A stretch of 64,000 bases of DNA. It comes from Flavobacterium sp. GTDB lineage: Bacteria > Bacteroidota > Bacteroidia > Flavobacteriales > Flavobacteriaceae. The stretch spans positions 1 through 64,000 of the forward strand of contig NZ_JAPZSU010000021.1 in assembly GCF_027531905.1 (NCBI RefSeq), written 5' to 3'. Positions 9,993-19,451 of the stretch are shown here, one piece after another. The notes under the pieces were generated by a model that made no database searches, was not told the DNA's origin, and was given only the letters and a program-made list of their open reading frames with translations. The position numbers and the translations under genes were made by a program. Numbering within the stretch: the first letter of the stretch is position 1; each line of letters begins with the position of its first letter.

Positions 9993-10062
9993 AAGCCCTG
10001 ATCGCAGCGGCATCCTTTTGGGGCGGGGTTCGCCCCAAAAGATATAGCGGAGAGCAGGAACC
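9993..10062 (+). repeat. Structured intergenic repeat, copy 1 (possible flavo-1-type RNA)
   Basis: The element reads AAGCCCTGATCGCAGCGG, then CATCC, a strong hairpin (TTTTGGGGCG / CGCCCCAAAA), then GATATAGCGGAGAGCAGGAA. The flanks and the layout recur in reverse orientation at 19261-19334 with a different hairpin sequence. Conserved flanks around a variable stem suggest a selected structure. Elements of this form are common between genes in Flavobacterium; I believe this may be the described flavo-1 RNA motif, but I cannot confirm that here. Confidence 0.6.
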
Positions 10063-10094
10063 CGTGTTTACTGAAAATGCCCGATGTTTCGCTC

Positions 10095-11108
10095 CTATTT
10101 ATTTTTTGCTTTTGCCATAAATTCTTCGGCTTTTACGACCATATTGTAGCTACCACAAAAGAAGGGTACGCGTTGATGCAACTCGGTTGGCTGGATTTCC
10201 ATGATGCGACCAAAACCATCTGAGGCTTTGGCACCAGCTTGTTCAGCAAGGAAAGCCATAGGATTGCATTCGTACAACAAACGCAATTTCCCGTTGGGTG
10301 CTTTGGAACTGGTTGGGTACAAATAAATTCCGCCTTTGATCATGTTTCGGTGAAAATCGGATACCAAACTTCCGATGTAGCGCGAGGTATAAGGACGATC
10401 GCCTTCTTCGAGCTGGCAATACTTGATGTAATCTTTGACTCCTTGTGGGAAATGCACATAATTCCCTTCGTTGATGGAGTAGATTTTTCCATCAGGAGCG
10501 TATTTCATGTTGGGATGCGACAAGTAAAAAGTCCCAATAGCAGGATTCAAAGTAAAGCCATTCACACCGTGCCCTGTAGTGTACACCAACATGGTGGAGG
10601 TGCCGTAAATTACGTAACCCGCAGCCACTTGGTTGACGCCTGGTTGCAAGAAATCCTCTAAAGTCACTGGTGTACCGATTGGCGTAACACGGCGATAGAC
10701 AGAGAAAATTGTCCCTACTGACACGTTTACATCAATATTAGAAGAACCATCCAAAGGATCCATTAATACGACATACTTGTTGTTATGACTACTATCCGAG
10801 CCTTCGACGGTGATGAAATCGTCGTTTTCTTCGGAGGCGATGCCGCAGACAATCTCTCTGTTGATTAAGGTTTGAATAAAAACTTCATTGGCATAGACGT
10901 CTAATTTTTGTTGGTCTTCGCCTTGAATGTTTTGCTCGCCTGCTGCTCCAACAATATCGACTAAACCGGCTTTGTTTACCTTATAATTTACTACTTTGGC
11001 CGCCAAACGAATGGAGTTGATGATTCGGGATAATTCGCCCGAGGAATACTGAAATTGGTTTTGTTTTTCGATGATAAATTCACCTAAGGTTTTGTTGCGT
11101 TCTTCCAT
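10095..11108 (-). CDS. fbp: Fructose-1,6-bisphosphatase, class I
   Basis: This gluconeogenic enzyme hydrolyses fructose 1,6-bisphosphate to fructose 6-phosphate in the cytoplasm. The metal-binding signature [12 protein letters not shown] is intact, with the upstream acidic SEEND. The substrate-binding end has [20 protein letters not shown]. At 337 residues it is a normal class I enzyme. It stands alone on the minus strand, divergent from the GNAT gene. The structured repeat at 9993-10062 lies just past its 3' end, in the opposite orientation. Confidence 0.96.
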   Translation of the reverse strand: MEERNKTLGEFIIEKQNQFQYSSGELSRIINSIRLAAKVVNYKVNKAGLVDIVGAAGEQNIQGEDQQKLDVYANEVFIQTLINREIVCGIASEENDDFITVEGSDSSHNNKYVVLMDPLDGSSNIDVNVSVGTIFSVYRRVTPIGTPVTLEDFLQPGVNQVAAGYVIYGTSTMLVYTTGHGVNGFTLNPAIGTFYLSHPNMKYAPDGKIYSINEGNYVHFPQGVKDYIKYCQLEEGDRPYTSRYIGSLVSDFHRNMIKGGIYLYPTSSKAPNGKLRLLYECNPMAFLAEQAGAKASDGFGRIMEIQPTELHQRVPFFCGSYNMVVKAEEFMAKAKNK

Positions 11109-11198
11109 TACGAAATCGTTGTAGTTAATTTGAAGTCACAAATATCGTTTTTTTTGTGAAAATGAATTGATAATTATTTAGATAGTTTAGCACTATTG

Positions 11199-11206
11199 TA
11201 TCTTTG
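11199..11206 (+). promoter_or_regulatory. Promoter -7 element for the GNAT/aspartate kinase genes
   Basis: TATCTTTG matches TAnnTTTG and is 73 bases before the GNAT start. No clear TTG was found at 17-19 bases upstream. Confidence 0.45.
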
Positions 11207-11279
11207 CAATAAAATTGACGAAAAAATTGTATTTTTATCTGTTTTTTTGGTCATTTTTAGAATCTAAATATCAAATATT

Positions 11280-11756
11280 ATGATAATTCGAAAAGGTACT
11301 TCAGTAGATATGAAGGGTGTTTTGGCACTTATTAAAGAACTTGCCGCTTTTGAAAAAGAACCTGAAGCTGTTGTGATTACCGAGGAGGATTTGATTCGAG
11401 ATGGTTTTGGCGAAAATCCTTTATTTTCAGTCTTTGTAGCCGAGAAAGAGCAAGAGATTGTTGGGATTGCTTTGTATTATTTTCGCTATTCTACTTGGAA
11501 AGGGAAAACCATTCATCTTGAAGATTTGGTCGTCAAAGAAAGTATGCGTGGGACTGGTCTTGGCTCTGCGTTGTACTCGGCCATCATTGCGCAAGGTAAA
11601 ACTGAAGGGGTAAGAAGAATCGAATGGAATGTCTTGGATTGGAACACGCCTGCTATCGCTTTCTATGAGAATTCGGGAGCCAAAATTTTGAAGGACTGGA
11701 ACGTGGTACAAATGGATCAAAATGGAATTGATGCATTTTTAGAAAAAAGTAAATAA
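11280..11756 (+). CDS. GNAT N-acetyltransferase (diamine acetyltransferase-like)
   Basis: The 158 residues form a single GNAT domain. The acetyl-CoA loop is at MRGTGLGSALYSAI (the Q/RxxGxG/A pattern), preceded by the substrate strand IHLEDLVVKESMRG and followed by EWNVLDWNTPAIAFYENSGA. This latter segment is characteristic of the spermidine/spermine (SAT1-like) branch, so a polyamine or small amine is a likely acceptor. It is cytoplasmic. The aspartate kinase gene follows after 69 bases in the same direction. Confidence 0.88.
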   Translation: MIIRKGTSVDMKGVLALIKELAAFEKEPEAVVITEEDLIRDGFGENPLFSVFVAEKEQEIVGIALYYFRYSTWKGKTIHLEDLVVKESMRGTGLGSALYSAIIAQGKTEGVRRIEWNVLDWNTPAIAFYENSGAKILKDWNVVQMDQNGIDAFLEKSK

Positions 11757-11825
11757 CATTAAAGCAACTCTTTCTGCTCAAATGAACAAAAGCAAAAGAT
11801 TGTTTTACAATTATAAGTTGATACA

Positions 11826-13085
11826 ATGAAAGTATTTAAATTTGGAGGCGCATCGGTAAAAGATGCCGAGGGTATAAAAAACGTACACCACGTATTAAAA
11901 ACAGTAGGGTACGACGAAGTATTATTGGTCGTTTCGGCCATGGGCAAAACTACCAATGCTTTGGAAGAAGTTATCAAGAACTATTTTGATAAATCTCCCG
12001 AGTTAAATTCTTCGGTACAAGAAGTAAAAAAGTACCATAACCAAATCGTTTTGGATTTGTTCGAAGACAAAAATCATCCGGTTTTTAGTGCGGTCAATTT
12101 ACTTTTTGCCGAATTAGAATATTTCTTGGCGCACAACAAATCGCCGAATTACAACTTTGTCTACGACCAAGTGGTGAGCTTTGGGGAATTGATTTCGACC
12201 ACTATTTTGAGTTATTTCATGAATCATATGGAAATCGAAACCCAATGGGTAGATGTACGTAATTTGGTAAAAACCAACTCCAACTATCGCGATGCCGAAG
12301 TAGATTGGGAGCAAACCAAGAATAATATCAGCAAAACCATCAAAACGAAAACCTTACACATTACCCAAGGTTTTTTGGGATCGGATGAGAATAACTTTAC
12401 GACTACTTTAGGAAGAGAAGGCTCGGATTATACTGCGGCTATTTTTGCCTATTGCTTGAATGCTGAAAGCGTAACGATTTGGAAAGACGTTCCTGGCGTG
12501 ATGAATGCCGACCCAAGGTATTTTGAAAATGCAAGTTTGTTGAACCAAATTTCGTACCGTGAAGCGATTGAATTGGCTTTTTACGGCGCTACGGTAATTC
12601 ACCCCAAAACCTTACAACCTTTGCAGAAAAAGGAGATTCCTTTGTATGTAAAATCCTTTATAAATCCTTTATTGAAAGGAACTTCAGTTTCAAAAGGAGC
12701 CGATTTAGAACCTCAATTGCCTTGCTTTATTGTAAAACGCAACCAGTTGATGATTTCGCTTTCGTCTATTGATTTTTCTTTCATTATGGAGGAAAACATT
12801 AGTGAAATCTTTGCCTTGTTCCATAAATACAAAATCAAAGTGAACTTGATTCAAAACTCGGCGATTAGTTTCTCCGTTTGTGTAGAGGACAAGTTTGAAA
12901 ATTTCAAGGAGCTGAATAGTATTTTATCTAAGAAATTCAAAGTAGAGTTTAACGAAGAGGTCACGTTGTACACCATTCGTCATTTTAACGATCAAGCGGC
13001 TAAACTAGTCGAAGAAAATAAGCTAGTCCTGCTCAAACAAGTCAGTCGTGAAACGATGCAAATCATCACCAAAGAGACTTTATAA
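11826..13085 (+). CDS. Aspartate kinase (monofunctional)
   Basis: The enzyme phosphorylates aspartate, the first step toward lysine, threonine and methionine. The N-terminal kinase motif KFGGASVKD (residues 4-12) is intact. The catalytic core has TLGREGSDYTAA and WKDVPGVMNADPR, and there is a helix with REAIELAFYGATVIHPKTLQP. At 419 residues it has the kinase and two C-terminal ACT-like domains and lacks the homoserine dehydrogenase fusion. It follows the GNAT gene by 69 bases and ends in a strong bidirectional terminator. Confidence 0.95.
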   Translation: MKVFKFGGASVKDAEGIKNVHHVLKTVGYDEVLLVVSAMGKTTNALEEVIKNYFDKSPELNSSVQEVKKYHNQIVLDLFEDKNHPVFSAVNLLFAELEYFLAHNKSPNYNFVYDQVVSFGELISTTILSYFMNHMEIETQWVDVRNLVKTNSNYRDAEVDWEQTKNNISKTIKTKTLHITQGFLGSDENNFTTTLGREGSDYTAAIFAYCLNAESVTIWKDVPGVMNADPRYFENASLLNQISYREAIELAFYGATVIHPKTLQPLQKKEIPLYVKSFINPLLKGTSVSKGADLEPQLPCFIVKRNQLMISLSSIDFSFIMEENISEIFALFHKYKIKVNLIQNSAISFSVCVEDKFENFKELNSILSKKFKVEFNEEVTLYTIRHFNDQAAKLVEENKLVLLKQVSRETMQIITKETL

Positions 13086-13090
13086 AAACG

Positions 13091-13134
13091 AAAAAGACCA
13101 TTTTGAAATTATTTTAAAATGGTCTTTTTTTTTT
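13091..13134. terminator. Bidirectional terminator between aspartate kinase and TlpA-like genes
   Basis: AAAGACCATTTT pairs with AAAATGGTCTTT, flanked by an A-run and a T-run, between two convergent genes. Confidence 0.9.
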
Positions 13135-13157
13135 ATTGAAAAACAGCAGTTGATGGA

Positions 13158-14456
13158 TTACAAATAACGTTGTAATAACTTTTCAATATCTGGACTTGAA
13201 GGTCTAGGCGCGTCTTTGTGAAGTATTGTCCCATCTTTGCCAAACAAAACATAACGAGGTATCGAATAAACTTTAATCTCTTTCATTAATAGGTTTTCTT
13301 CTGATTTTGTGAGCAAAAAACTATTGTCTTTATTTAAGATGTTAGGATATTTTAGCATTGCTTTTTCGCAAGCTGCTGCACTTTGGTCGATGGATACAAA
13401 AACAAAAGCTACATTAGGAAACTTATCCATCAAAGCTTTTTCAGCAGGGAACTCTTCTCTACACGGCTTGCACCAAGAAGCCCAAAAATCGACCAAAACC
13501 AATTGCCCTTTGTGCTTATCAATTTTACTTTGCAACACAAATGGCGTGTCCTTAGGTTGTAAATCTAAATTGATAGCATCAAGATATTCTTGGTCTTTAC
13601 AATGCTTTCGAAATAAATCAATAGATGGCTGTTCTACTTTAGTTATCGATTTTGGGTCATTTAAAGAAAAATCCAAATTCTTAAACAAGAAATAATCTTT
13701 GACTTTTTGACTTTGAAAAGTGGTTACTACGAATGTTAACTCCTCAAATAACGTAGCTTTTTGAGTTGATTTAGGTAAAGTTTTGTCAATGTACCTGCCT
13801 ACTAATGATCGATATTCATCCACAACAAAAAGGGAATCTGCTCCCTTAAAACTCTCTTCTATTGCAGAAATAGTTGCCGGAGCAACAGTTGCTTTTTCAA
13901 GTTCATTCGTTTTAATCAAAGACCAATACATCATTTTAAAATACGAATAAAATTCTTTAGAAACTTTTCCTGATTTAAAATTACTTTCTAAGAATTCTTG
14001 TTCTTTTTGATACGTTGGGTCAAAATTTTTCAACATCTTATTTATAGAACGAACTCTTTTTAGTTGATTATAATTAGAGAAACTTTCTGCTACCCCATAC
14101 TTTTCAAAACTTTCATTCACATATTGCGATTCGGTTGCTCTGTACTTGTTGGTTTTACAAGAATATTCTATTAGTCCTTTTTCATTGAAATCAAACTCAA
14201 TCACTTCATTAGGCAAGGCAAAAATGGGTGTTGCTTTTTTGAAATGCGTACATTTAATAACTGCTGGCTGATTGAGCTTAAACACCAATTCTCGTTCACC
14301 AGGACTAAAACCTCTGGGACCAATCAAAAATTTTTCGGAGTAACCAACAAAAGAAATACCATCGTCATTATCGCCAATGAATTTTAAAACGATGTTTTGA
14401 GAAAAACAAAGGGAAGTAAGAAACAACAAGACAAATGTGGTTTTAAATGCACTCAT
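13158..14456 (-). CDS. TlpA-like thioredoxin-fold protein, exported
   Basis: A signal peptide (MSAFKTTFVLLFLTSLCFSQ) leads a roughly 290-residue extension of unknown fold, then a C-terminal thioredoxin domain with the redox motif WCKPC (in DFWASWCKPCREEFP). This is the layout of TlpA/ResA-type periplasmic disulfide reductases in Bacteroidota. The ATG at 14456 is chosen because the longer frame would start at TTG and add only MLF. It is a single gene, convergent with aspartate kinase. Confidence 0.88.
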   Translation of the reverse strand: MSAFKTTFVLLFLTSLCFSQNIVLKFIGDNDDGISFVGYSEKFLIGPRGFSPGERELVFKLNQPAVIKCTHFKKATPIFALPNEVIEFDFNEKGLIEYSCKTNKYRATESQYVNESFEKYGVAESFSNYNQLKRVRSINKMLKNFDPTYQKEQEFLESNFKSGKVSKEFYSYFKMMYWSLIKTNELEKATVAPATISAIEESFKGADSLFVVDEYRSLVGRYIDKTLPKSTQKATLFEELTFVVTTFQSQKVKDYFLFKNLDFSLNDPKSITKVEQPSIDLFRKHCKDQEYLDAINLDLQPKDTPFVLQSKIDKHKGQLVLVDFWASWCKPCREEFPAEKALMDKFPNVAFVFVSIDQSAAACEKAMLKYPNILNKDNSFLLTKSEENLLMKEIKVYSIPRYVLFGKDGTILHKDAPRPSSPDIEKLLQRYL

Positions 14457-14556
14457 AAAAAGCAATTAAAGGTTATTAAAAACTGGCATACATATTGAAA
14501 AAAAAAAAAAACATTAGTTAAGGCAACTTTAAAAAATACAAAATGGCAAACATTCG

Positions 14557-15261
14557 TTATCGAGAGTAATGTATTAGAAAAAAAGTCAAATTAGTCATAC
14601 AATGTAGCAGTATTCCCCATACAAAACCTTGTTTCAATCTCAAATTTGTACCAAAATATCCCATAATCATTTGTGGAAGAACAAAGAATGGATAGATCAA
14701 TAGTAAAGAAAAATATATCTTTTCTAAGTTATCAATATGCATCAAACCAAATGCTATTATTGAAACTATCGTTAGGCTTCTTTGTAAACGAATTGAAAAC
14801 TTGATGTTGTCAATTACAAAAAAATACAGCACTACAACAACCGAAAGTGAAATTCCAACCTTTACCCAAGTAGAAAGTAAAAACAAGGCTTCACTAGTAA
14901 CCCGAATTCCTAATACCAACAGCAACATAAAAAATACACTCAGACAAATTTCCTTTTTCTTGAAATTCAAAAAAAGACGAAATGTAATTTCTTCCAAAAT
15001 TGGACCAATTACAACAACATACCAAAAAGAAAAAGTAGCGATCCTGACTCCTGACTTTTGTACAGAATCTATTATGGACGGAAAACCCAAAATAGTTGTA
15101 ACAAAATAGTCTAATGGTTGGAGCAACAATAAAACAATTAGTAGGATTGCTAAATACATATACCAATAAGACAACAAAAGGTTTTTGATTTTTGCCTTCC
15201 AATCGTAAGACTGGTGAATTTCTTGAGATGAGCTAAAAACAGTAAATAAATTGAAAAACAT
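14557..15261 (-). CDS. CPBP family intramembrane glutamic protease
   Basis: The 234-residue protein has seven or eight hydrophobic segments and all three CPBP/Abi motifs: EEITFRLF (EExxxR, catalytic glutamates), FGLMHIDN (FxxxH) and HCMTNLTF (HxxxN). Members are CAAX prenyl-protease relatives found in immunity and membrane-protein maturation; the substrate here is unknown. It is not near any bacteriocin gene. It sits alone on the minus strand. Confidence 0.9.
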   Translation of the reverse strand: MFFNLFTVFSSSQEIHQSYDWKAKIKNLLLSYWYMYLAILLIVLLLLQPLDYFVTTILGFPSIIDSVQKSGVRIATFSFWYVVVIGPILEEITFRLFLNFKKKEICLSVFFMLLLVLGIRVTSEALFLLSTWVKVGISLSVVVVLYFFVIDNIKFSIRLQRSLTIVSIIAFGLMHIDNLEKIYFSLLLIYPFFVLPQMIMGYFGTNLRLKQGFVWGILLHCMTNLTFFLIHYSR

Positions 15262-15360
15262 AAAATGGTTTTGAGTATAGAATTACAGATTGATATTGTT
15301 GGATTACTACTTTCAATCCTTAGCAAATATATTATTAATTCCCGCAAAACCAAAATCTAC

Positions 15361-15510
15361 CCAATCACTATTCACTAAGGACTAACTACTAATCACTAAG
15401 AACTAAGGACTAATTACTAACTACTAATCACTAAGGACTAATCACTAAGGACTAAGGACTATTCACTAAGGACTATTCACTAATTACTAACTCCTATTCA
15501 CTATTAAATA
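15361..15510. repeat. Degenerate CACTAAGGACTA-type repeat tract
   Basis: About 150 bases are built from imperfect copies of CACTAAGGACTA, ACTAATCA and ATTACTAACT. The spacing is irregular, there are no unique spacers, and no hairpin is conserved. It fills the upstream region of the large outer-membrane protein gene and ends just before its -7 element. Related strings occur at 9849-9890 and inside leuS (about 50790-50825). Confidence 0.85.
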
Positions 15511-15511
15511 C

Positions 15512-15519
15512 TACTTTTG
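15512..15519 (+). promoter_or_regulatory. Promoter -7 element for the large outer-membrane protein gene
   Basis: TACTTTTG matches TAnnTTTG. It is five bases before an in-frame TTG (15524), too close for a start, so it supports the ATG at 15542. Confidence 0.6.
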
Positions 15520-15541
15520 AACATTGGACGTTATCGTAACT

Positions 15542-18500
15542 ATGTGGAATAAAATTGTGTTTCTTGGAGTCTTCTTTTGGCTTTCTGGCGTTTACGCGCA
15601 AGAAAATCAATCGTCCTATCGCACTAAAAAAATCCGTGTGACTACCGATACCATTTGGTTAGAAAAAACGAGCATCAATCCGAGTTTTTTTAAAATTACG
15701 ACAGACAAAAAAGAAACGCTTCCCGCCACAAACTACAGCGTTAATTTTGAGAAAGGCTATTTGTTGTTACAATCTCTTTCGACACTTACCGCCGAAGAAC
15801 TATCGGTTCAGTACCTAAAGTATCCCGATTTTTTAACCAAAACCTACCAAGTGTACTCGGATAGTCTAGTGGTCAACAACGAGGCGCTGAAGGGTACTTT
15901 GTATCAAATGGCTGATACAAATCCCAAAAAAGCAACGCCTTTTGATGGGCTCAATACCTCTGGAAGCATCACGCGTGGGGTCACGGTGGGCAATAATCAA
16001 AACGCGGTACTCAACTCGAATTTGGACCTACAAATCAGCGGTAAACTCTCCGAAAAAGTCAGTATTAGCGCCTCGATTCAAGACAGTAATATTCCGTTAC
16101 AAGACGGCGGCTATTCGCAAAGACTGGATCAGTTTGATAATATTTTTATGGAATTGTATAGCAAGGATTGGAGAGTTCGAGGAGGCGATTTGTTTTTAGA
16201 AAATCGAACGGCTCAGTTTATGAATTTCAACAAAAAGGTACAAGGTCTTAGTACGCAATTCGATTGGGGCAACACCGAGAAACATACCAAAATCGAAACT
16301 GCGGTTGGTTTGGTCAGAGGGCAATATGCCAGAAGTGCATTTACTGGTCAAGAAGGCAATCAAGGGCCTTATAAACTCAAAGGTAACAATGAGGAAGCGT
16401 ACGTATTGATTGTTTCAGGTTCCGAGCGCGTGTATGTGAATGGCAATTTGCTAAAACGAGGCGAAAACAACGATTATGTGATGGATTACAACGCAGGAGA
16501 GTTGGTCTTTACGCCTTTATTCACCATCACTTCCGAAATGCGAATTGTAGTCGAATACCAATTTACAGATCAAAATTACACTCGAATTGTTGGGTATGCG
16601 GGTGGAATGCACGAAAACAAAAACTGGCGATTTGGTAGTTATTTGTATTCCGAAAGTGACTTGAAAAACCAACCCGTGCAACAAAGTTTGTCCAAAGAAC
16701 AAGTCGCCATTTTACAAAATGCAGGCAACGACCCGAGCAAAATGAATGCGCCTTCGGCCTATGAGGATTCGTATTCTGAAAACAAAATTTTGTACGAGAA
16801 AAAAAGTGCCAATGGCATCGAATACTTTGAAATTTCCACCAATAGCCAAGCTGTTTTGTACAATGTTCGGTTTAGCAAAATAGGACCAAATCAAGGAAAT
16901 TATGTCTTAAAAAACTCTGGAGCCATTGGCCGAATTTACGAATACCTAGCACCACTCAACGGTATTTTGCAAGGAGAATATGAGCCTACGATTCCGCTCA
17001 TTGCTCCCAAAAAAATACAGATTGCCACCTTTTTAGGAAGATACAATCCAAATGAAAAAAGCAGTACTGATTTTGAAATTGGCGTAAGCAACAACGACCA
17101 AAATTTGTTCTCGAGTCTTGATGACAATCAAAACAAAGGATTAGCCGCAAAACTCAACACCAAACAACGCTTGTTTACCGGAAAATGGAATTTGGATTTC
17201 ATAGGCAATTACCAATACATAGCCGAAAGTTTCAAAACCGTAGAACGCTTGTTCAACATCGAATTCAATCGAGATTGGAATTTGGGCACCACAACAGCTG
17301 GTAACCAAAGCTTCTGGACCGCAGGAATACAAAGCGAATGGAACCCAAACTACAAAGGAAAACTAAAAGGCAATGCCTCCTATCAACTAGAAAAATTAGA
17401 TTTTACCGATTCTTTTTCTGGGCAAAAACACCGCATTATGGCACACTTACAGCTTCCGAATTGGCGTTTTCAAAACCAGACTAGTGTGCTCAAAAGTGAT
17501 AATTTGTTAAGCACTTCTAATTTTATTCGCCAACAAACGCAAGTCCGTTTTCACAAAAAGAAAAATTGGGTGGGCGCTACCTTCCGATTAGAAGACAATC
17601 AAGAAAAGATTAAAAGTACACAAGCCTTTACTCGTATCAGTCAGCGTTTTTCAGAGATAGAAGGATTTGTGGGTCGCGGGGACAGCACCAAAGTCTTCGT
17701 GGCTTTGGGCTATTTACAAAGAGCCAACGACAGTATTCAAAATGGCTTGTTACAACGCGTCAATCATTCCCAAACCTTTAGCTTAAAATCGAAAGTATTC
17801 CAAACCGCCAAAAGCGATTTGTCTGTTTTTGCCAATTATCGTGTCTTAGAATACACCAATAATTTGATCAAAAAAGAGCCTTCACTCAATTCGCGAGTGG
17901 TCTACAACGACCGTTTTTGGAACCAATTAGTACAAAGCACCACCGCGTATGAAACCAATTCGGGTTCGATCGCCCAACAAGAATTTACCTTTCTAGAAGT
18001 CAATGCGGGTCAAGGTGTATATACTTGGAACGATTATAACGGCAATGGTATTCAAGAATTGCAAGAATTCGAAATCGCTCCCTATCCCGATTTGGCCAAA
18101 TACATTCGCGTGTTTTTGCCCAACCAGATCTTTGTCAAAACCCATCAAAATAAGTTTTCGCAATCCCTCATCATTAATCCAAACCAATGGCAAAACGAAA
18201 AAGGAGTCAAAAAAATAGCTTCCTATTTTTACAACCAAACCTCGTTTATTATGGATCGGAAAATTAAAAACGAAGGCGGTAACTTTGATTTGAATCCGTT
18301 TGGAAAGCCACAGGACAATGTCTTGGGACTCAACTCCGTTTTCAGGAACAGTCTGTTTTTCAATCGAGGCAAACAAAAAAACTCGATCACTTATACTTTT
18401 TTACTAAACAAATCCAAAAGTTTATTGTCCAATGGTTCGCAAGAAGCCAGCAATGCCTCCCATCAATTGCAATACCAACATTTGTTTCAAAAAAGTTGGC

Positions 18501-18973
18501 TGTTGAACTTCTTTACCAAAACATTGGCCACTGCCGTTGTTTCCGAAAATTATGTTGAGAAAAATTTTGACATCAAAGGCTATCAAATAGCTCCCAAAAT
18601 CAGCTATTTGTTTTCTAAAAACGCCAGTTGGGAATTGTTTTATGAATTGCAACACAAAGAAAATCAACTCGCTAAAGCCGAAACCTTGCAACAAAACCGT
18701 TTAGGAACCGCCTTTAGTTATGCTCGTAACGCCAAATTCACACTCAACGGCGAACTCTCTATTTATCAAAATAAATTCGATGGCAACGCCCAATCAGCCG
18801 TGGGTTTCCAAATGCTCGAAGGCCTACAAACCGGACAAAACTTCACTTGGCGTGTGTTATTGCAAAAAAATATCACTCAGTTTCTCGACATTAATTTCAA
18901 CTACCAAGGCCGAAAAAGCGAAACCAGCGCAGCCATCCACACCGGCAATGTGCAGTTAAGAGCTTATTTTTAA
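15542..18973 (+). CDS. Large predicted outer-membrane beta-barrel protein, function unknown
   Basis: The 1143-residue protein starts with a signal peptide (MWNKIVFLGVFFWLSGVYAQ). The N-terminal third has GSITRGVTVGNNQNAVLNS followed by LDLQISGKLSEKVSISAS and DGGYSQRLDQFD; the rest is a long series of amphipathic, aromatic-rich strands ending in LRAYF, as expected for a beta-barrel whose last residue is Phe. The middle has VYVNGNLLKRGEN and MDYNAGELVFTP. These segments remind me of repeated elements in the gliding/secretion protein SprA, but it is half that length and I do not claim homology. The ATG at 15542 is chosen over a TTG that touches the promoter. Confidence 0.75.
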   Translation: MWNKIVFLGVFFWLSGVYAQENQSSYRTKKIRVTTDTIWLEKTSINPSFFKITTDKKETLPATNYSVNFEKGYLLLQSLSTLTAEELSVQYLKYPDFLTKTYQVYSDSLVVNNEALKGTLYQMADTNPKKATPFDGLNTSGSITRGVTVGNNQNAVLNSNLDLQISGKLSEKVSISASIQDSNIPLQDGGYSQRLDQFDNIFMELYSKDWRVRGGDLFLENRTAQFMNFNKKVQGLSTQFDWGNTEKHTKIETAVGLVRGQYARSAFTGQEGNQGPYKLKGNNEEAYVLIVSGSERVYVNGNLLKRGENNDYVMDYNAGELVFTPLFTITSEMRIVVEYQFTDQNYTRIVGYAGGMHENKNWRFGSYLYSESDLKNQPVQQSLSKEQVAILQNAGNDPSKMNAPSAYEDSYSENKILYEKKSANGIEYFEISTNSQAVLYNVRFSKIGPNQGNYVLKNSGAIGRIYEYLAPLNGILQGEYEPTIPLIAPKKIQIATFLGRYNPNEKSSTDFEIGVSNNDQNLFSSLDDNQNKGLAAKLNTKQRLFTGKWNLDFIGNYQYIAESFKTVERLFNIEFNRDWNLGTTTAGNQSFWTAGIQSEWNPNYKGKLKGNASYQLEKLDFTDSFSGQKHRIMAHLQLPNWRFQNQTSVLKSDNLLSTSNFIRQQTQVRFHKKKNWVGATFRLEDNQEKIKSTQAFTRISQRFSEIEGFVGRGDSTKVFVALGYLQRANDSIQNGLLQRVNHSQTFSLKSKVFQTAKSDLSVFANYRVLEYTNNLIKKEPSLNSRVVYNDRFWNQLVQSTTAYETNSGSIAQQEFTFLEVNAGQGVYTWNDYNGNGIQELQEFEIAPYPDLAKYIRVFLPNQIFVKTHQNKFSQSLIINPNQWQNEKGVKKIASYFYNQTSFIMDRKIKNEGGNFDLNPFGKPQDNVLGLNSVFRNSLFFNRGKQKNSITYTFLLNKSKSLLSNGSQEASNASHQLQYQHLFQKSWLLNFFTKTLATAVVSENYVEKNFDIKGYQIAPKISYLFSKNASWELFYELQHKENQLAKAETLQQNRLGTAFSYARNAKFTLNGELSIYQNKFDGNAQSAVGFQMLEGLQTGQNFTWRVLLQKNITQFLDINFNYQGRKSETSAAIHTGNVQLRAYF

Positions 18974-19031
18974 TCAAAATTGAAATAGTATTATTAAAAC
19001 CGTTAGGTGAAATTCAAAATATAATAAAAAA

Positions 19032-19180
19032 TTAACCACATAGAAACATAGATTTACTTTCAATAATTTAAGAACCTATAGAAATAGCTATATTTTTCAC
19101 ATAGATTGACTATGTGAATAGTAAAACGTCTATTGAGTTCTTTTTAAAAACTAAAAAATTCTATGTTTCTATGTGGTTAA
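19032..19180. repeat. Hairpin repeat with 20-bp inverted ends
   Basis: The ends TTAACCACATAGAAACATAG and its near-complement (CTATGTTTCTATGTGGTTAA) bound a 149-bp element with inner palindromes (CACATAGattgaCTATGTG). This is the form of a small non-autonomous mobile element. No clear target duplication was seen. Confidence 0.75.
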
Positions 19181-19260
19181 AAATAATTGCAGTCTACGGT
19201 TATTATTTAGCAAAAATTAAATAGAAGGAGAGCCAACAAAAGGCTTTTTCAGCCATCAGG

Positions 19261-19334
19261 GATTCCTGCTATCCACTATATCTCTTGTCTTGTTGTAAGG
19301 GCAAGACAAGAGGATGCCGTTCCTATCAGGACTA
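19261..19334 (-). repeat. Structured intergenic repeat, copy 2
   Basis: Read on the minus strand it gives AGTCCTGATAGGAACGGCATCC, a hairpin (TCTTGTCTTG / CAAGACAAGA), then GATATAGTGGATAGCAGGAA (shown in parts). It matches copy 1 at 9993-10062 in the flanks but has a different stem. It lies in the 478-base gap between two plus-strand genes. Confidence 0.6.
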
Positions 19335-19451
19335 AAAGGAAAATTGAGGCATTCTTGCTAACAGTAACATTAACATTTTTAGAACTTTATATCTAATTTC
19401 CAAAAATAATTAGTAGTTTTAGTATTCCATTAATTTAAAAACCTAAAAACT

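Noticed and set aside
14801..15202. Frames opposite and alongside the CPBP protease gene
   Set aside because: The CPBP frame carries all catalytic motifs; the others are shadows.
15361..15510. Possible CRISPR array
   Set aside because: The units are short and degenerate, the spacing is irregular and there are no unique spacers or cas genes.
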